39,865 bases of DNA from Gammaproteobacteria bacterium (lineage in GTDB: Bacteria > Pseudomonadota > Gammaproteobacteria > Steroidobacterales > Steroidobacteraceae): contig JANYLM010000138.1 of assembly GCA_025357835.1 (NCBI GenBank), positions 1-39,865 of the forward strand, in the 5' to 3' direction. Under the pieces are notes generated by a model. The model was given only the letters and a program-made list of their open reading frames with translations. It did no database searches and had not been told where the DNA came from. Shown piece after piece: positions 1 to 8,035 of the stretch. Positions within the stretch are counted from its first letter, which is position 1, and every line of letters begins with the position of its first letter. Made by a program: the position numbers and the translations under genes.

Positions 1-792
1 ACCTCGGGTCCGGTCCTGGAGCGCCCCGGTGATTTGGCGGCCTTGTTGACTAATCTCGAACCCCGCGACGTGTTGTTCGTGGATGAGATCCATCGTTTGA
101 GTCCGGTGGTTGAAGAAGTTCTGTACCCCGCGATGGAGGACTCGCAGCTCGATCTAATGATAGGCGAGGGCCCGGGTGCGCGGTCCATCAAACTGGATCT
201 GCCACCCTTCACCTTGGTGGGCGCCACCACTCGGGCCGGGCTGTTGACCTCGCCGTTGCGGGATCGCTTCGGCATCGTGCAGAGACTGGAGTTCTATTCG
301 ACGGAAGACCTGACCAAGATCGTCACCCGGAGTGCGTCGATCCTGAATCTGCAGCTGCAGCCGGACGGCGCTCATCGCATCGCTGAGAGATCGCGCGGCA
401 CGCCGCGCATCGCCAATCGACTGTTGCGCAGGGTGCGTGACTTCGCCGAGGTCAAGGCGGCTGGGATTATTAGTGCAGACGTTGCGATCGCGGCCCTCGA
501 CATGTTGGCGGTGGATCCTCAAGGGTTCGACATGCTGGACAGAAAGCTACTGCTGACCGTGATCGAGAAATTTGAAGGCGGGCCGGTGGGAGTCGACAGC
601 CTGGCCGCGGCCATGAGCGAAGAGCGCGGCACCATCGAGGACGTGATCGAGCCGTTTCTGATTCAACAGGGATTCCTGATGCGCACCGCGCGCGGCCGCG
701 TCGCGACGCGCAGCGCCTATGCGCATTTTGGTCTCGCGGCGCCAGCGACGGACCGAGACTTGAACATGCCCTTGTTTCGGGATGCGCAGTAG
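1..792 (+). CDS. ruvB: Holliday junction branch migration ATPase RuvB, 3' part (5' end outside the window)
   Basis: RuvB is the hexameric AAA+ motor that, with RuvA, drives branch migration of Holliday junctions for RuvC. The reading frame is open from the first base, so the Walker A segment lies just upstream of the window. Visible are the conserved [11 protein letters not shown] segment at the very start, Walker B ([10 protein letters not shown]), the sensor-1 and arginine-finger block ([10 protein letters not shown], then SPLRDRFG) and sensor 2 ([17 protein letters not shown]). The C-terminal winged-helix DNA-binding domain follows and the protein ends at TAG 790-792. A stretch of about 190 bases separates it from ybgC. 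The neighbourhood ruvB then ybgC-tol is common in gammaproteobacteria. The identification is secure; only the N-terminus is missing. Confidence 0.97.
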   Translation, partial: TSGPVLERPGDLAALLTNLEPRDVLFVDEIHRLSPVVEEVLYPAMEDSQLDLMIGEGPGARSIKLDLPPFTLVGATTRAGLLTSPLRDRFGIVQRLEFYSTEDLTKIVTRSASILNLQLQPDGAHRIAERSRGTPRIANRLLRRVRDFAEVKAAGIISADVAIAALDMLAVDPQGFDMLDRKLLLTVIEKFEGGPVGVDSLAAAMSEERGTIEDVIEPFLIQQGFLMRTARGRVATRSAYAHFGLAAPATDRDLNMPLFRDAQ

Positions 793-979
793 CGCAGACG
801 CGGAGTCAGATGCAATCGCCGTTCCTTGCATATGGCAAGGGATCGTTCTCGAGCGTTCGCGGTCCAATGGTCGATGGGCGAGCGTCCGATTGGCGATACT
901 GTAAAATGCGGTCCTAGCCGGCCTGTGATACCTCCGGGGTCTGCGATTCGTGTTGTTTCAAAATAAGGTTTGTAATTAG

Positions 980-1408
980 TTGATTAATAACGATAAAAGC
1001 CAAGGACATCGCTTTGAAATCAAGACCCGAATCTACTGGGAGGACACCGACGCCGGCGGCGTGGTGTACTACGCGAATTACCTGAAATTCATGGAACGCT
1101 GCCGGACCGACTGGTTGCGGGCCTTAGGTGTCGACCAACATCGGCTGCGCGCCGAGCGGCAATTGCAGTTCGCGGTGGTGAATGTGGTCGTGGATTTTCT
1201 GCGGCCGGCCGTACTCAACGATGAAGTCCTCGTTACAGCGGAACTCGTCCGTTTTGGCGGCGCGGCGTTCACCTTCAAGCAAACCATCCTGCGCGGCGAC
1301 GTGCAGCTCATCGATGCGAGCACTCGTGTCGCCTGTCTGGATTCCGGCACGCTGAAACCGCGTCCGATTCCAAAGGATTTATTCGTGGAGTGGCGCAATG
1401 GGCAATGA
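980..1408 (+). CDS. ybgC: YbgC-type acyl-CoA thioesterase of the Tol-Pal cluster
   Basis: A small hot-dog-fold (4HBT) thioesterase of 142 residues. The family signature YWEDTDAGGVVYYANYLKF lies near residues 19-37 and contains the catalytic Asp. E. coli YbgC hydrolyses short acyl-CoA or acyl-ACP and sits at the head of the tol-pal operon, as here. The start is a TTG at 980, chosen because the next in-frame ATG falls inside the conserved domain; an AAGG lies about 12 bases upstream, so initiation is probably weak. The gene overlaps tolQ by 11 bases. The physiological substrate cannot be read from sequence. Confidence 0.93.
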   Translation: MINNDKSQGHRFEIKTRIYWEDTDAGGVVYYANYLKFMERCRTDWLRALGVDQHRLRAERQLQFAVVNVVVDFLRPAVLNDEVLVTAELVRFGGAAFTFKQTILRGDVQLIDASTRVACLDSGTLKPRPIPKDLFVEWRNGQ

Positions 1409-2084
1409 TTTATCGATCTGGACCCTGGTGCTCGATGCGAGCGTCATCGTGCAGGCGGTCATGGTGTTGCTGATGGGCGCGTCCGTGGCGTCGTGGGCCA
1501 TCATCTTCAAGAAAGGGCGCGTCATCTCCTCCTCGCGGCGCCAGGCCGACCAATTCGAAGCAGCGTTTTGGTCGGGCGGCGATCTGTCGACTTTGTATCG
1601 CAGTATCGAGACCAAGGGGCGGGCGGGTACCGGCGAGCAAAGCATTTTCGAGTCGGGCTTCGGTGAGTTCAGCCGCCTGCGCCAACAGGGAACACCCACA
1701 GATCAGCTGCTCGAGGGCGCGCGCCGCGCGATGCGGGTCGCCCAGATGCGCGAAATGGATAGGCTCGAGCGCAGCCTGGCGACGCTTGCCACGGTCGGAT
1801 CCACGAGTCCCTACGTGGGCTTGTTCGGCACGGTATGGGGCATCATGAGTGCCTTTCACAACCTGGGCAACGTGCAGCAGGCGACTCTGGCGGCGGTGGC
1901 GCCGGGTATCGCCGAAGCATTGATAGCCACGGCCATTGGATTGTTCGCGGCCATTCCCGCGGTAATCGCCTACAACCGATTTGCCGATCAGGTGAGCCGC
2001 CTGGAATTGAGATTCGATACCTTCGTGGAAGAGTTTTCGACGATTCTGCAGCGCCACGGGCCGAACCGTGCGGCCCAAGCCTAA
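1398..2084 (+). CDS. tolQ: Tol-Pal system inner-membrane proton channel subunit TolQ
   Basis: TolQ (228 residues) is the MotA/ExbB-family protein that forms the proton channel with TolR and energises TolA. One hydrophobic segment near residues 14-35 precedes a long cytoplasmic loop, and two further membrane segments occupy about residues 130-155 and 168-193. The loop/TM2 junction TVGSTSPYVGLFGTVWGIM and the segment APGIAEALIATAIGLFAAIPA are family hallmarks. The ATG at 1398 lies inside the end of ybgC, and the stop is 3 bases before tolR, so the genes are probably translated together. Length matches the usual 225-230 residues. Confidence 0.97.
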   Translation: MGNDLSIWTLVLDASVIVQAVMVLLMGASVASWAIIFKKGRVISSSRRQADQFEAAFWSGGDLSTLYRSIETKGRAGTGEQSIFESGFGEFSRLRQQGTPTDQLLEGARRAMRVAQMREMDRLERSLATLATVGSTSPYVGLFGTVWGIMSAFHNLGNVQQATLAAVAPGIAEALIATAIGLFAAIPAVIAYNRFADQVSRLELRFDTFVEEFSTILQRHGPNRAAQA

Positions 2085-2087
2085 CCG

Positions 2088-2564
2088 ATGGCCCGACCCC
2101 TTCGCCGCCGCAAGCTGATGGGCGAGATCAATGTGGTGCCCTACATCGACGTCATGTTGGTGCTGCTGGTCATCTTCATGATCACGGCACCTCTACTCAA
2201 GGAGGGGGTCAAAGTGGATTTGCCCGATGCCGGAGCCAAACCCATCGACCCCGAATTTCTCGCCAAACACGAGCCGCTGATCGTGACCATCGACGCGCGA
2301 GGACGTCTCTATGTAAATTTTGGACAGAACCCGGACAAGCCTGCGTCCGAAGCCACGGTGAGCGCCCGGACGGCAGCGCTCCTGCGACGCGATCCGCAGA
2401 CTCCGGTGCTGGTCAAAGCCGATACAACCGTACCCTATGGCACAGTGGTGCGCGCCATGGTTCTGTTGCAGCATGCCGGCGCCACCAAAGTGGGTTTTCT
2501 AACGGATCCTGTGCGGCCGCCGGCACGGGCGCAAGCCCATGGGGCCGGCAGCGGCACGGGTTGA
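2088..2564 (+). CDS. tolR: Tol-Pal system protein TolR
   Basis: TolR is a single-pass ExbD/TolR-family inner-membrane protein that carries the proton-path aspartate of the TolQR motor. The motif INVVPYIDVMLVLLVIFM spans residues 14-31 with the conserved Asp at position 21, followed by a periplasmic domain. At 158 residues it is slightly longer than E. coli TolR (142); the extra residues are a low-complexity tail rich in Pro, Ala, Gly and His after residue 140. Its stop codon is directly followed by the ATG of tolA with no spacer. Confidence 0.96.
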   Translation: MARPLRRRKLMGEINVVPYIDVMLVLLVIFMITAPLLKEGVKVDLPDAGAKPIDPEFLAKHEPLIVTIDARGRLYVNFGQNPDKPASEATVSARTAALLRRDPQTPVLVKADTTVPYGTVVRAMVLLQHAGATKVGFLTDPVRPPARAQAHGAGSGTG

Positions 2565-3581
2565 ATGCGGGACTTCTTGCACGAACACTCGTGGGCGGTC
2601 GTCTTCTCCTTACTGCTGCACGGACTACTGCTGGCCGCCCTGGTGATCCCGGCGCTGATTTCAGCGCATCGGCTGCCGCCCAGCTTGCAGCCCCTGCCGA
2701 TCGACGCCGTGGTGGTGGACTCGCAGGTCCTGCATGCAGCGCAACGTGCACAGAACGAACGTGCCGAGCAAGCAGCGGCGCGTGCGCGCACCGCCGAGGA
2801 AGCGACGGCGGCGGCCGAAACGGTTGCGCATAGCGAAGCCAAGGCCGCGGCGGCTGCGGCCGATCAGGCTAAGGCGGAGGAGGCTAGGGCTGCCGACGCG
2901 GCCAAGGCGGCCAAGGCTGCTGAAGCGACGATGACGGCCGAAAGCGCCAGAGCCGCAGCCGATGCCGCCAAGGTGGCGGCCGCCGAGCAGCAGCATCTCG
3001 TCGATGCCCACGCCGCGGCAGCTAATGCGACAGCGGCGCACACCGCTGAAGCAGCTAAGGCGGCGCTGACGCGGAGGGCTGCGGAGGCCGATCTGGCTGC
3101 GCAAGCCAAACGAGCGGCCGATGCCCATGCCGCGGCGGCTAGGGCCGCCGAGGCCAAGCAAGCCGCCGAGGCGAAGCAGGCTGCGGAGTCCAAGCGCATC
3201 GCCGATGCGAAACATGCGGCCGACGACCGCGCTCGCCAGGACCGGGAGGCTGAATTACGCAGGCAGTTGGCCGACGAGGAGCACCGCAGCGCCGTGGAGT
3301 CCGGTCCCCTGCGCGACAGCTATATCGCCAGACTGCGCAATCGCATCCAAAATGCCTGGATCAAACCGCCGTCGGCGAGCGTCGGTCTTGATTGTTTGGT
3401 GGAAGTCACCCAGATTCCGGGCGGCGAAGTGACGGGTGCGCGCGTTACCCAGTGCAATGGCGACGCAGCCGCCCGTCAATCGATTGAAAATGCGGTGTAT
3501 CGTGCATCACCCCTGCCGGATCCCCCGGATCCGGCGCTTTTTGAAAGAAACTTTGTATTTAGGTTCAAACCCAATGAATAG
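2565..3581 (+). CDS. tolA: Tol-Pal system protein TolA
   Basis: TolA (338 residues) bridges inner and outer membrane. Domain I is a short cytoplasmic segment and a membrane helix (about residues 9-32) with the Ser-x3-His pair (S15, H19) that contacts TolQR. Domain II, roughly residues 55-235, is a very Ala-rich helix with Lys, Glu and Arg, typical of the periplasm-spanning rod. Domain III, about residues 245-338, is the globular C-terminal domain beginning near SYIARLRNRIQNAWI and holding two cysteines (in LDCLVEV and VTQCNGD) that could form the known disulfide. The last 8 bases overlap tolB. The skewed base composition here comes from the Ala codons, not from transfer. Confidence 0.95.
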   Translation: MRDFLHEHSWAVVFSLLLHGLLLAALVIPALISAHRLPPSLQPLPIDAVVVDSQVLHAAQRAQNERAEQAAARARTAEEATAAAETVAHSEAKAAAAAADQAKAEEARAADAAKAAKAAEATMTAESARAAADAAKVAAAEQQHLVDAHAAAANATAAHTAEAAKAALTRRAAEADLAAQAKRAADAHAAAARAAEAKQAAEAKQAAESKRIADAKHAADDRARQDREAELRRQLADEEHRSAVESGPLRDSYIARLRNRIQNAWIKPPSASVGLDCLVEVTQIPGGEVTGARVTQCNGDAAARQSIENAVYRASPLPDPPDPALFERNFVFRFKPNE

Positions 3582-4872
3582 ACGCTTTTCATGTTTGCTG
3601 GCGATCGGTTTTATATTCTTCTGCTCGCGAACTTGGGCGGCACTCGTGGTCGAAATCACGAAGGGACAGGCGGATGCCATTCCCATCGCGATCGTGCCGT
3701 TCGGTACTCCGGAAGGGTCCGGTGCTTTATTCGACGTGGCGCAGCTCGTGAGCGGGGACCTGGCGCGAAGCGGGCGCTTTAAAGCGACGGATCGCAAGGA
3801 CATGATCGAGCAACCGCATTCCGGCGCCGCAATCTCCTTCGATGATTGGCGCCGTCTGAACAATGATTACATGGTGGTCGGACAAGTTCAGCCTCTCGGC
3901 CAAGACCGCTTTAACCTCACTTTCGAGCTCTATAACGTTCTTACGCACCAGCGGCTGCTGGGTTATCAATTCAGTGCGAACAAGCCGGGCCTGCGTCTGG
4001 CGGGCCATCAAGTAGCCGACATGGTGTTCGAGAAGATTCTCGGCATACGCGGCGCGTTCGCCACCCGAATCGCCTACATTTCCGTGCTGGGCTCTTTGCC
4101 GCACAAGGACTACCAGCTCATCGTGGCGGATGCTGATGGGGAGAATCCGCATGTGGTGATGCAATCGAATGAGCCTCTGATGTCGCCGGCGTGGTCGCCG
4201 GATGGCCAGAGCTTGGCTTACGTCTCCTTCGAAGGCCGCGTGCCCTCCGTGTTTGTGCAGGCTTTGAAGACAGGAGAGCGGCGGCGGGTGTCGGCTCAGG
4301 CGGGGGTGAATCAGGCGCCGGCATGGTCGCCGGACGGCACGAAGCTGGCACTCACGCTCTCCACGCGCGACGGCAATTTGGATATCTACGTGCTCGAGTT
4401 GGCCAGTCACGCGCTGACCCGCATCACCGACGATCCCGGGATCGACACCGAGCCGCAATGGTCGAAGGACGGCCAAAGCCTGTATTTCACGTCAGATCGC
4501 GCCGGCGGCCCGCAAATCTATCGCGTCGGTACGCAAAAAGGCGACAAACCCCGCCGCCTCACATTTCAAGGCAGCTACAACGCGCGCCCGCGGCTTTCCC
4601 CGGACGAATCGCAATTGAGCTTCGTTACCCAAGAGGATGGGGGCTATCGCATAGCGACCATGGACCTTCGCGGCCGCGGCGATGTCCAAGTGCTCACCAA
4701 GGGCCATTTTGACGTGTCGCCGAGCTACGCGCCGAACGGCGCGGAGATCATTTATGCGAGCCGGGACCGCGGGCGCGGCGTGCTGGCCTTGGTCAGTGCC
4801 GACGGTCGGGTGCAGGAGCGCCTCGTGTCGAGCGAGGGCGAATTGCAAGAGCCTGCGTGGGCGCCGTTCTGA
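3574..4872 (+). CDS. tolB: Tol-Pal periplasmic beta-propeller protein TolB
   Basis: TolB interacts with Pal and other envelope proteins in the periplasm. The ATG at 3574 lies inside the tolA stop region (ATGAATAG) and gives 432 residues, close to the 430 of E. coli; the frame is open further upstream but that part overlaps tolA and lacks a signal. A signal peptide (MNRRFSCLLAIGFIF, then CSRTWA) should be cut before ALVVEITKG. The N-terminal domain runs to about residue 165 and is followed by the six-bladed propeller with repeated SPAWSPDGQSLAYVSFE-like blades (for example APAWSPDGTKLAL, EPQWSKDGQSLYFTSD). About 80 bases separate it from pal. Confidence 0.97.
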   Translation: MNRRFSCLLAIGFIFFCSRTWAALVVEITKGQADAIPIAIVPFGTPEGSGALFDVAQLVSGDLARSGRFKATDRKDMIEQPHSGAAISFDDWRRLNNDYMVVGQVQPLGQDRFNLTFELYNVLTHQRLLGYQFSANKPGLRLAGHQVADMVFEKILGIRGAFATRIAYISVLGSLPHKDYQLIVADADGENPHVVMQSNEPLMSPAWSPDGQSLAYVSFEGRVPSVFVQALKTGERRRVSAQAGVNQAPAWSPDGTKLALTLSTRDGNLDIYVLELASHALTRITDDPGIDTEPQWSKDGQSLYFTSDRAGGPQIYRVGTQKGDKPRRLTFQGSYNARPRLSPDESQLSFVTQEDGGYRIATMDLRGRGDVQVLTKGHFDVSPSYAPNGAEIIYASRDRGRGVLALVSADGRVQERLVSSEGELQEPAWAPF

Positions 4873-4952
4873 AGCGGCATGATGAAACTAGGTACACAAA
4901 TCAGGTATTCGTCGGTAGGCTTGCGTACTACGTCAATCGGATGGAGATATAA

Positions 4953-5504
4953 ATGAAACGAATCGTATCGATCGCGCTGCTGATGGCCGGAACTGTGCTG
5001 CTGTCGGGATGCCCCAAGAAGCACAATGTGATGGAGCCGCCGACGGCCGGCAGTCAAGTCCCTGGGTCGTCCGGCGCCACGGGAGATGCCGCATCCGCCT
5101 CGTCGCGTGCTTTTGGTAGTGATGCCGCCACTCAGGGCGCGAACGGCATGGGCGCGGACGCAACGGGGCCACTGGCGCGGAAGGTCATCTATTTCGACTT
5201 CGACAAATCCGAGATCAAGCCAGAGTTCGCCGATATCGTTGCCGCGCATGCGCGCAATTTGACCGGCCATCCGGGCCTGAAGATCAAGCTCGAGGGCAAC
5301 ACCGACGGGCGTGGCACCCGCGAATACAATATTGGACTCGGCGAACGCCGCGCACAGGCAGTACGGCGCGCTCTCATGCTGCAAGGAGTGGCGGAATCGC
5401 AGCTCGCCACGGTCAGCTTCGGTTCCGAGAGGCCCGCGGTCGAGGGCGATGACGAGGCGGCCTGGTCTCAGAATCGTCGCGTGGAATTGGTCTACGCTCC
5501 GTGA
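4953..5504 (+). CDS. pal: Peptidoglycan-associated outer-membrane lipoprotein Pal
   Basis: Pal anchors the outer membrane to peptidoglycan and is the partner of TolB and TolA. The precursor has 183 residues with a lipoprotein signal ending in LLSGC (lipidated Cys20). A Gly/Ser/Ala-rich linker leads to an OmpA-like peptidoglycan-binding domain from about residue 75: VIYFDFDKSEIKPEF, then GNTDGRGTREYNIGLGERRA with the Asp and Arg that hold diaminopimelate. An Asp is not present at +2, consistent with outer-membrane sorting. The RBS GGAGAT sits about 6 bases before the ATG. The TGA overlaps the GTG of cpoB. Confidence 0.97.
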   Translation: MKRIVSIALLMAGTVLLSGCPKKHNVMEPPTAGSQVPGSSGATGDAASASSRAFGSDAATQGANGMGADATGPLARKVIYFDFDKSEIKPEFADIVAAHARNLTGHPGLKIKLEGNTDGRGTREYNIGLGERRAQAVRRALMLQGVAESQLATVSFGSERPAVEGDDEAAWSQNRRVELVYAP

Positions 5505-6280
5505 TTTTCCGCGCGGCGTTTAGCTTGACCGGGACTTGCCTCGTTGCGCTGGCGATGATGGGCTGCGCCGGCACGCCGCCGGATGAAGACCCGGTGCAAA
5601 TCAAGCAGAAGGATCTCGACACTCGCCTCGCCCGCATCGAGAGGGTGGTGGCTAATCAAAGTCTGCTCGATCTGGCCAATCAAGGCGAGTCGCTGCGGAC
5701 TGATTTGCGCGCCTTGCACAACGATGTCGATCAGTTGACCAATAGTCTCGAGGCCAGCCGCAAGCAGCAGCGCGACTTGTACGCCGATGTGGATCGGCGC
5801 ATGAAAAGCCTGGAGGCGCGAGGTGTCGGCGGCACGGTGGCCGCTGCGGGATCAGGCGATACGGGGTCGGCCGCCGGGGGTTCTTCACCACCGGCCTCCG
5901 ATGACAAGGCGTATCAAGCGGCCTTCGCCCTGTTGAAAGACAGTTTGTACGATCGTGCCATCGCGGCGTTTCAGAAATTCCTGGCCTCGTACCCGGACAG
6001 CCAGCTGGCGGACAATGCTCAGTACTGGTTGGGCGAGGCCAACTACGTCAACAGATCGTTCCCTGAGGCGCAAGCGGCGTTTCAAAAAGTGGTCGACAAA
6101 TACCCACAGTCGCGCAAGCGTCCTGACGCCTTGCTCAAGATCGGGTACTGCCAGTACGAATTGAATCAGTGGGAGGCTGCCAAAGATACGCTGTCCAAAG
6201 TGGCCACGCAGTTTACCGACACGCCTGCCGGACGCTTGGCACGGCAACGTCTCGACAAGATGGCGGCTGAGAAACATTGA
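5501..6280 (+). CDS. cpoB: Cell division coordinator CpoB (YbgF), TPR protein
   Basis: CpoB/YbgF couples outer-membrane constriction by Tol-Pal to septal peptidoglycan synthesis in E. coli. The GTG start at 5501 overlaps the pal stop as GTGA. The product has 259 residues: an exported N-terminus, a coiled-coil region about residues 30-105 (heptad-like Leu, Gln and Asp/Arg pattern), a Gly/Ser linker, and three tetratricopeptide repeats from about residue 133 (AYQAAFALLKDSLYDRAIAAF onward). The signal region ends in AMMGC at Cys22, which resembles a lipobox although Met at -3 is unusual, so this copy may be a lipoprotein whereas the E. coli protein is soluble. It overlaps queE by 4 bases. Confidence 0.94.
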   Translation: MIFRAAFSLTGTCLVALAMMGCAGTPPDEDPVQIKQKDLDTRLARIERVVANQSLLDLANQGESLRTDLRALHNDVDQLTNSLEASRKQQRDLYADVDRRMKSLEARGVGGTVAAAGSGDTGSAAGGSSPPASDDKAYQAAFALLKDSLYDRAIAAFQKFLASYPDSQLADNAQYWLGEANYVNRSFPEAQAAFQKVVDKYPQSRKRPDALLKIGYCQYELNQWEAAKDTLSKVATQFTDTPAGRLARQRLDKMAAEKH

Positions 6281-6939
6281 TTGACGCCGCACGCAAATCG
6301 GACGCCCTGCGCATCAATGAGATATTTCACTCCTTGCAGGGAGAGGCTGACGCAGTAGGCTACCCGACCGTATTCGTGCGGCTGACCGGATGCCCGCTGC
6401 GTTGCCGCTACTGCGATACCGAGTATGCCTTCCATGCCGGCGATTGGCTGGATCTCACCGCCATCGTGGAAAAGGTGCGTGGCTACGGCACTCGGTATGT
6501 TTGCGTGACGGGCGGAGAACCCTTGGCGCAGCCGAATTGTCTGAAGCTGCTCGAGCGGTTGTGCGATCACGGCTTTGAGGTGTCGCTGGAAACCAGCGGC
6601 GCGCTGAATATCGCGGCAGTCGATCACCGAGTCTCTCGAGTGGTGGATGTCAAGACCCCTGGCTCGCAGGAAGCCGCGCGCAATAGAATCGAGAACTTCG
6701 AGTTGCTGACAGCGCGCGATCAGCTGAAATTCGTGATCTGTTCCCGCGAGGACTACGACTGGAGCAAGATGTTCTTGCAAGAGCACGGGCTATCCGGGCG
6801 CTGCCAGATTCTGTTCTCGCCAAGCTACGATGAAGTGTCGCCGACGGCATTGGCGGACTGGATTTTGGCGGATCGGCTGCCGGTTCGATTCCAACTTCAG
6901 CTTCACAAAGTTCTGTGGGGCGATACGCCCGGCAAGTGA
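6277..6939 (+). CDS. queE: 7-carboxy-7-deazaguanine synthase QueE
   Basis: QueE is the radical SAM enzyme that converts 6-carboxytetrahydropterin to 7-carboxy-7-deazaguanine in preQ0/queuosine biosynthesis. The protein has 220 residues; the [4Fe-4S]-binding CPLRCRYC motif is at Cys39, Cys43 and Cys46, preceded by [20 protein letters not shown] and followed by TGGEPLAQ and the segment VDVKTPGS. The start is a TTG at 6277 that overlaps the cpoB stop as TTGA; no ATG is available before the conserved IFHSLQGE. Adjacent queC supplies the next reaction. Attachment of queuosine genes to the end of a tol-pal operon is a known gammaproteobacterial arrangement. Confidence 0.95.
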   Translation: MIDAARKSDALRINEIFHSLQGEADAVGYPTVFVRLTGCPLRCRYCDTEYAFHAGDWLDLTAIVEKVRGYGTRYVCVTGGEPLAQPNCLKLLERLCDHGFEVSLETSGALNIAAVDHRVSRVVDVKTPGSQEAARNRIENFELLTARDQLKFVICSREDYDWSKMFLQEHGLSGRCQILFSPSYDEVSPTALADWILADRLPVRFQLQLHKVLWGDTPGK

Positions 6940-7631
6940 CTCTCCTCGGCCCAACCGCGCAACTCAGGCGCGCCGTCGTGCTGCTCTCCGGCGGATTGGA
7001 TTCCTCCACGGTACTGGCGATGGCCGTCGCGCGCGGCTTCGAGTGCTATGCCTTGAGCGTGCACTACGGACAACGCCACAGCGCAGAACTCGCCGCGGCC
7101 CGGCAAATCGCCCATGCCTTGGGTGCTCGAGAGCATCGGGTCATGGGAGTTGATCTGGCCGGCATCGGTGGTTCGGCCCTGACCGACGCCGGCATCGCTG
7201 TTCCTGAAATACCGACTTCCGGCATACCCATCACCTATGTGCCGGCTCGCAACACCCTGATGCTGTCGCTCGCGCTGGGTTGGGCTGAGGTGGTGGGCGC
7301 TACCGACATATTCGTGGGCGTTAACGCCGTTGACTACTCGGGGTATCCTGACTGCCGGCCGGAATTTATCGAGGCATTCGAGCGTCTGGCGCGGCTCGCA
7401 ACCAAGGCCGGCGTCGAAGGCGCTCGCTTTGAAATCCACGCCCCGCTAATCGCCATGTCCAAGGCAGACATAATCCGCGCCGGCACTGAACTCGGAGTGG
7501 ACTTCAGCATGACAGTGTCGTGCTATCAGGCAGGACCGGACCGCACCGCCTGCGGCAAGTGCGATTCCTGCCGCTTGCGGGCCGCCGGATTTGCCGCTGC
7601 GGGCATCCCCGATCCGACTCGATATCGCTGA
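6936..7631 (+). CDS. queC: 7-cyano-7-deazaguanine synthase QueC
   Basis: QueC makes preQ0 from 7-carboxy-7-deazaguanine, ammonia and ATP. The GTG at 6936 overlaps the queE TGA (GTGA) and gives 231 residues, the length of E. coli QueC; a further in-frame GTG at 6915 would overlap queE by 25 bases and is less likely. The PP-loop SGGLDSS starts at residue 18. The C-terminal zinc site is visible as CYQAG followed by CGKCDSC. The chain cpoB-queE-queC is linked by 4-base overlaps, so queuosine precursor synthesis is probably translated together with an envelope gene. Confidence 0.95.
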   Translation: MTLLGPTAQLRRAVVLLSGGLDSSTVLAMAVARGFECYALSVHYGQRHSAELAAARQIAHALGAREHRVMGVDLAGIGGSALTDAGIAVPEIPTSGIPITYVPARNTLMLSLALGWAEVVGATDIFVGVNAVDYSGYPDCRPEFIEAFERLARLATKAGVEGARFEIHAPLIAMSKADIIRAGTELGVDFSMTVSCYQAGPDRTACGKCDSCRLRAAGFAAAGIPDPTRYR

Positions 7632-7683
7632 AAGAATTGGCGGTGATCTGGCGGCCAAGTTCGGCTATCATGCGCGGCTGATT

Positions 7684-7759
7684 GGGACGGTAGCTCAGCT
7701 GGTAGAGCAAGGCCCTTTTAAGGCTTTGGTCCTGGGTTCGAGTCCCAGCCGTCCCACCA
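7684..7759 (+). tRNA. tRNA-Lys (anticodon UUU)
   Basis: A 76-base cloverleaf with encoded CCA. The acceptor stem pairs GGGACGG with CCGTCCC, the D stem GCTC with GAGC, the T arm is CTGGG-TTCGAGT-CCCAG, and the anticodon stem AGGCC/GGCTT (one G-U) carries the loop CTTTTAA with anticodon TTT at positions 34-36, reading AAA and AAG lysine codons. It lies about 50 bases after queC and marks the left edge of an accessory region. Confidence 0.97.
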
Positions 7760-7900
7760 ATAAAATCAATAACTTGCGTTAATTATTCGCCGTCAAGACC
7801 GTCCGCGCGGAAATCTGTACGGAAACATTCAGAGATTTGGGTTTTGAATCCGACCGCGTATGAAATTGCTTTCCTTGCAGCGAATTCTTGGGTCGGTCTG

Positions 7901-8035
7901 TCAGCTGGACATCGACTTCGCGAGCCGCGAGAGACCTTCGGCCTTCTTTACCTCGAGGAACGCCTGTAGGACCGCGCGGTCAATCACACGTTTCTTGCCG
8001 AGCTTGTAGGTTGGTACGGGGAATTTAGGGGGTGC
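7901..8035 (-). pseudogene. Remnant of an excisionase-like helix-turn-helix protein (C-terminal part)
   Basis: Read on the minus strand, this stretch ends in a stop at 7903-7901 and encodes VPTYKLGKKRVIDRAVLQAF followed by about 18 residues rich in Lys, Glu and Ser. That segment matches the second half of the MerR/excisionase-type HTH_17 domain, in which a proline-tyrosine strand and a Gly-Lys/Arg-Lys/Arg turn precede a helix beginning Asp-Arg. No proper start or first helix is seen upstream; the frame continues into sequence that overlaps the start of the acetyltransferase-like gene and does not look like the domain. I infer a decayed integrase- or phage-associated regulator. Recognition is by eye from a short piece. 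Confidence 0.4.

Noticed and set aside
1835..2833. Long plus-strand frame of 332 codons across tolQ, tolR and tolA
   Set aside because: It is out of phase with three certain genes, has no domain resemblance and an odd composition rich in Arg, Gly and Ser.
2565..3300. Repetitive Ala-codon DNA and long frames on both strands in tolA
   Set aside because: The periodicity comes from the Ala/Lys/Glu helix of TolA; frames in other phases are by-products of GC-rich codons.
3436..3573. Upstream extension of the tolB frame by 46 codons
   Set aside because: It lies inside tolA, has no RBS and would put a non-signal sequence before a clear signal peptide that starts at ATG 3574.
4873..4952. Separate promoter for pal
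   Set aside because: The 80-base tolB-pal gap could hold one, but no convincing -35/-10 pair was found, so none is annotated.
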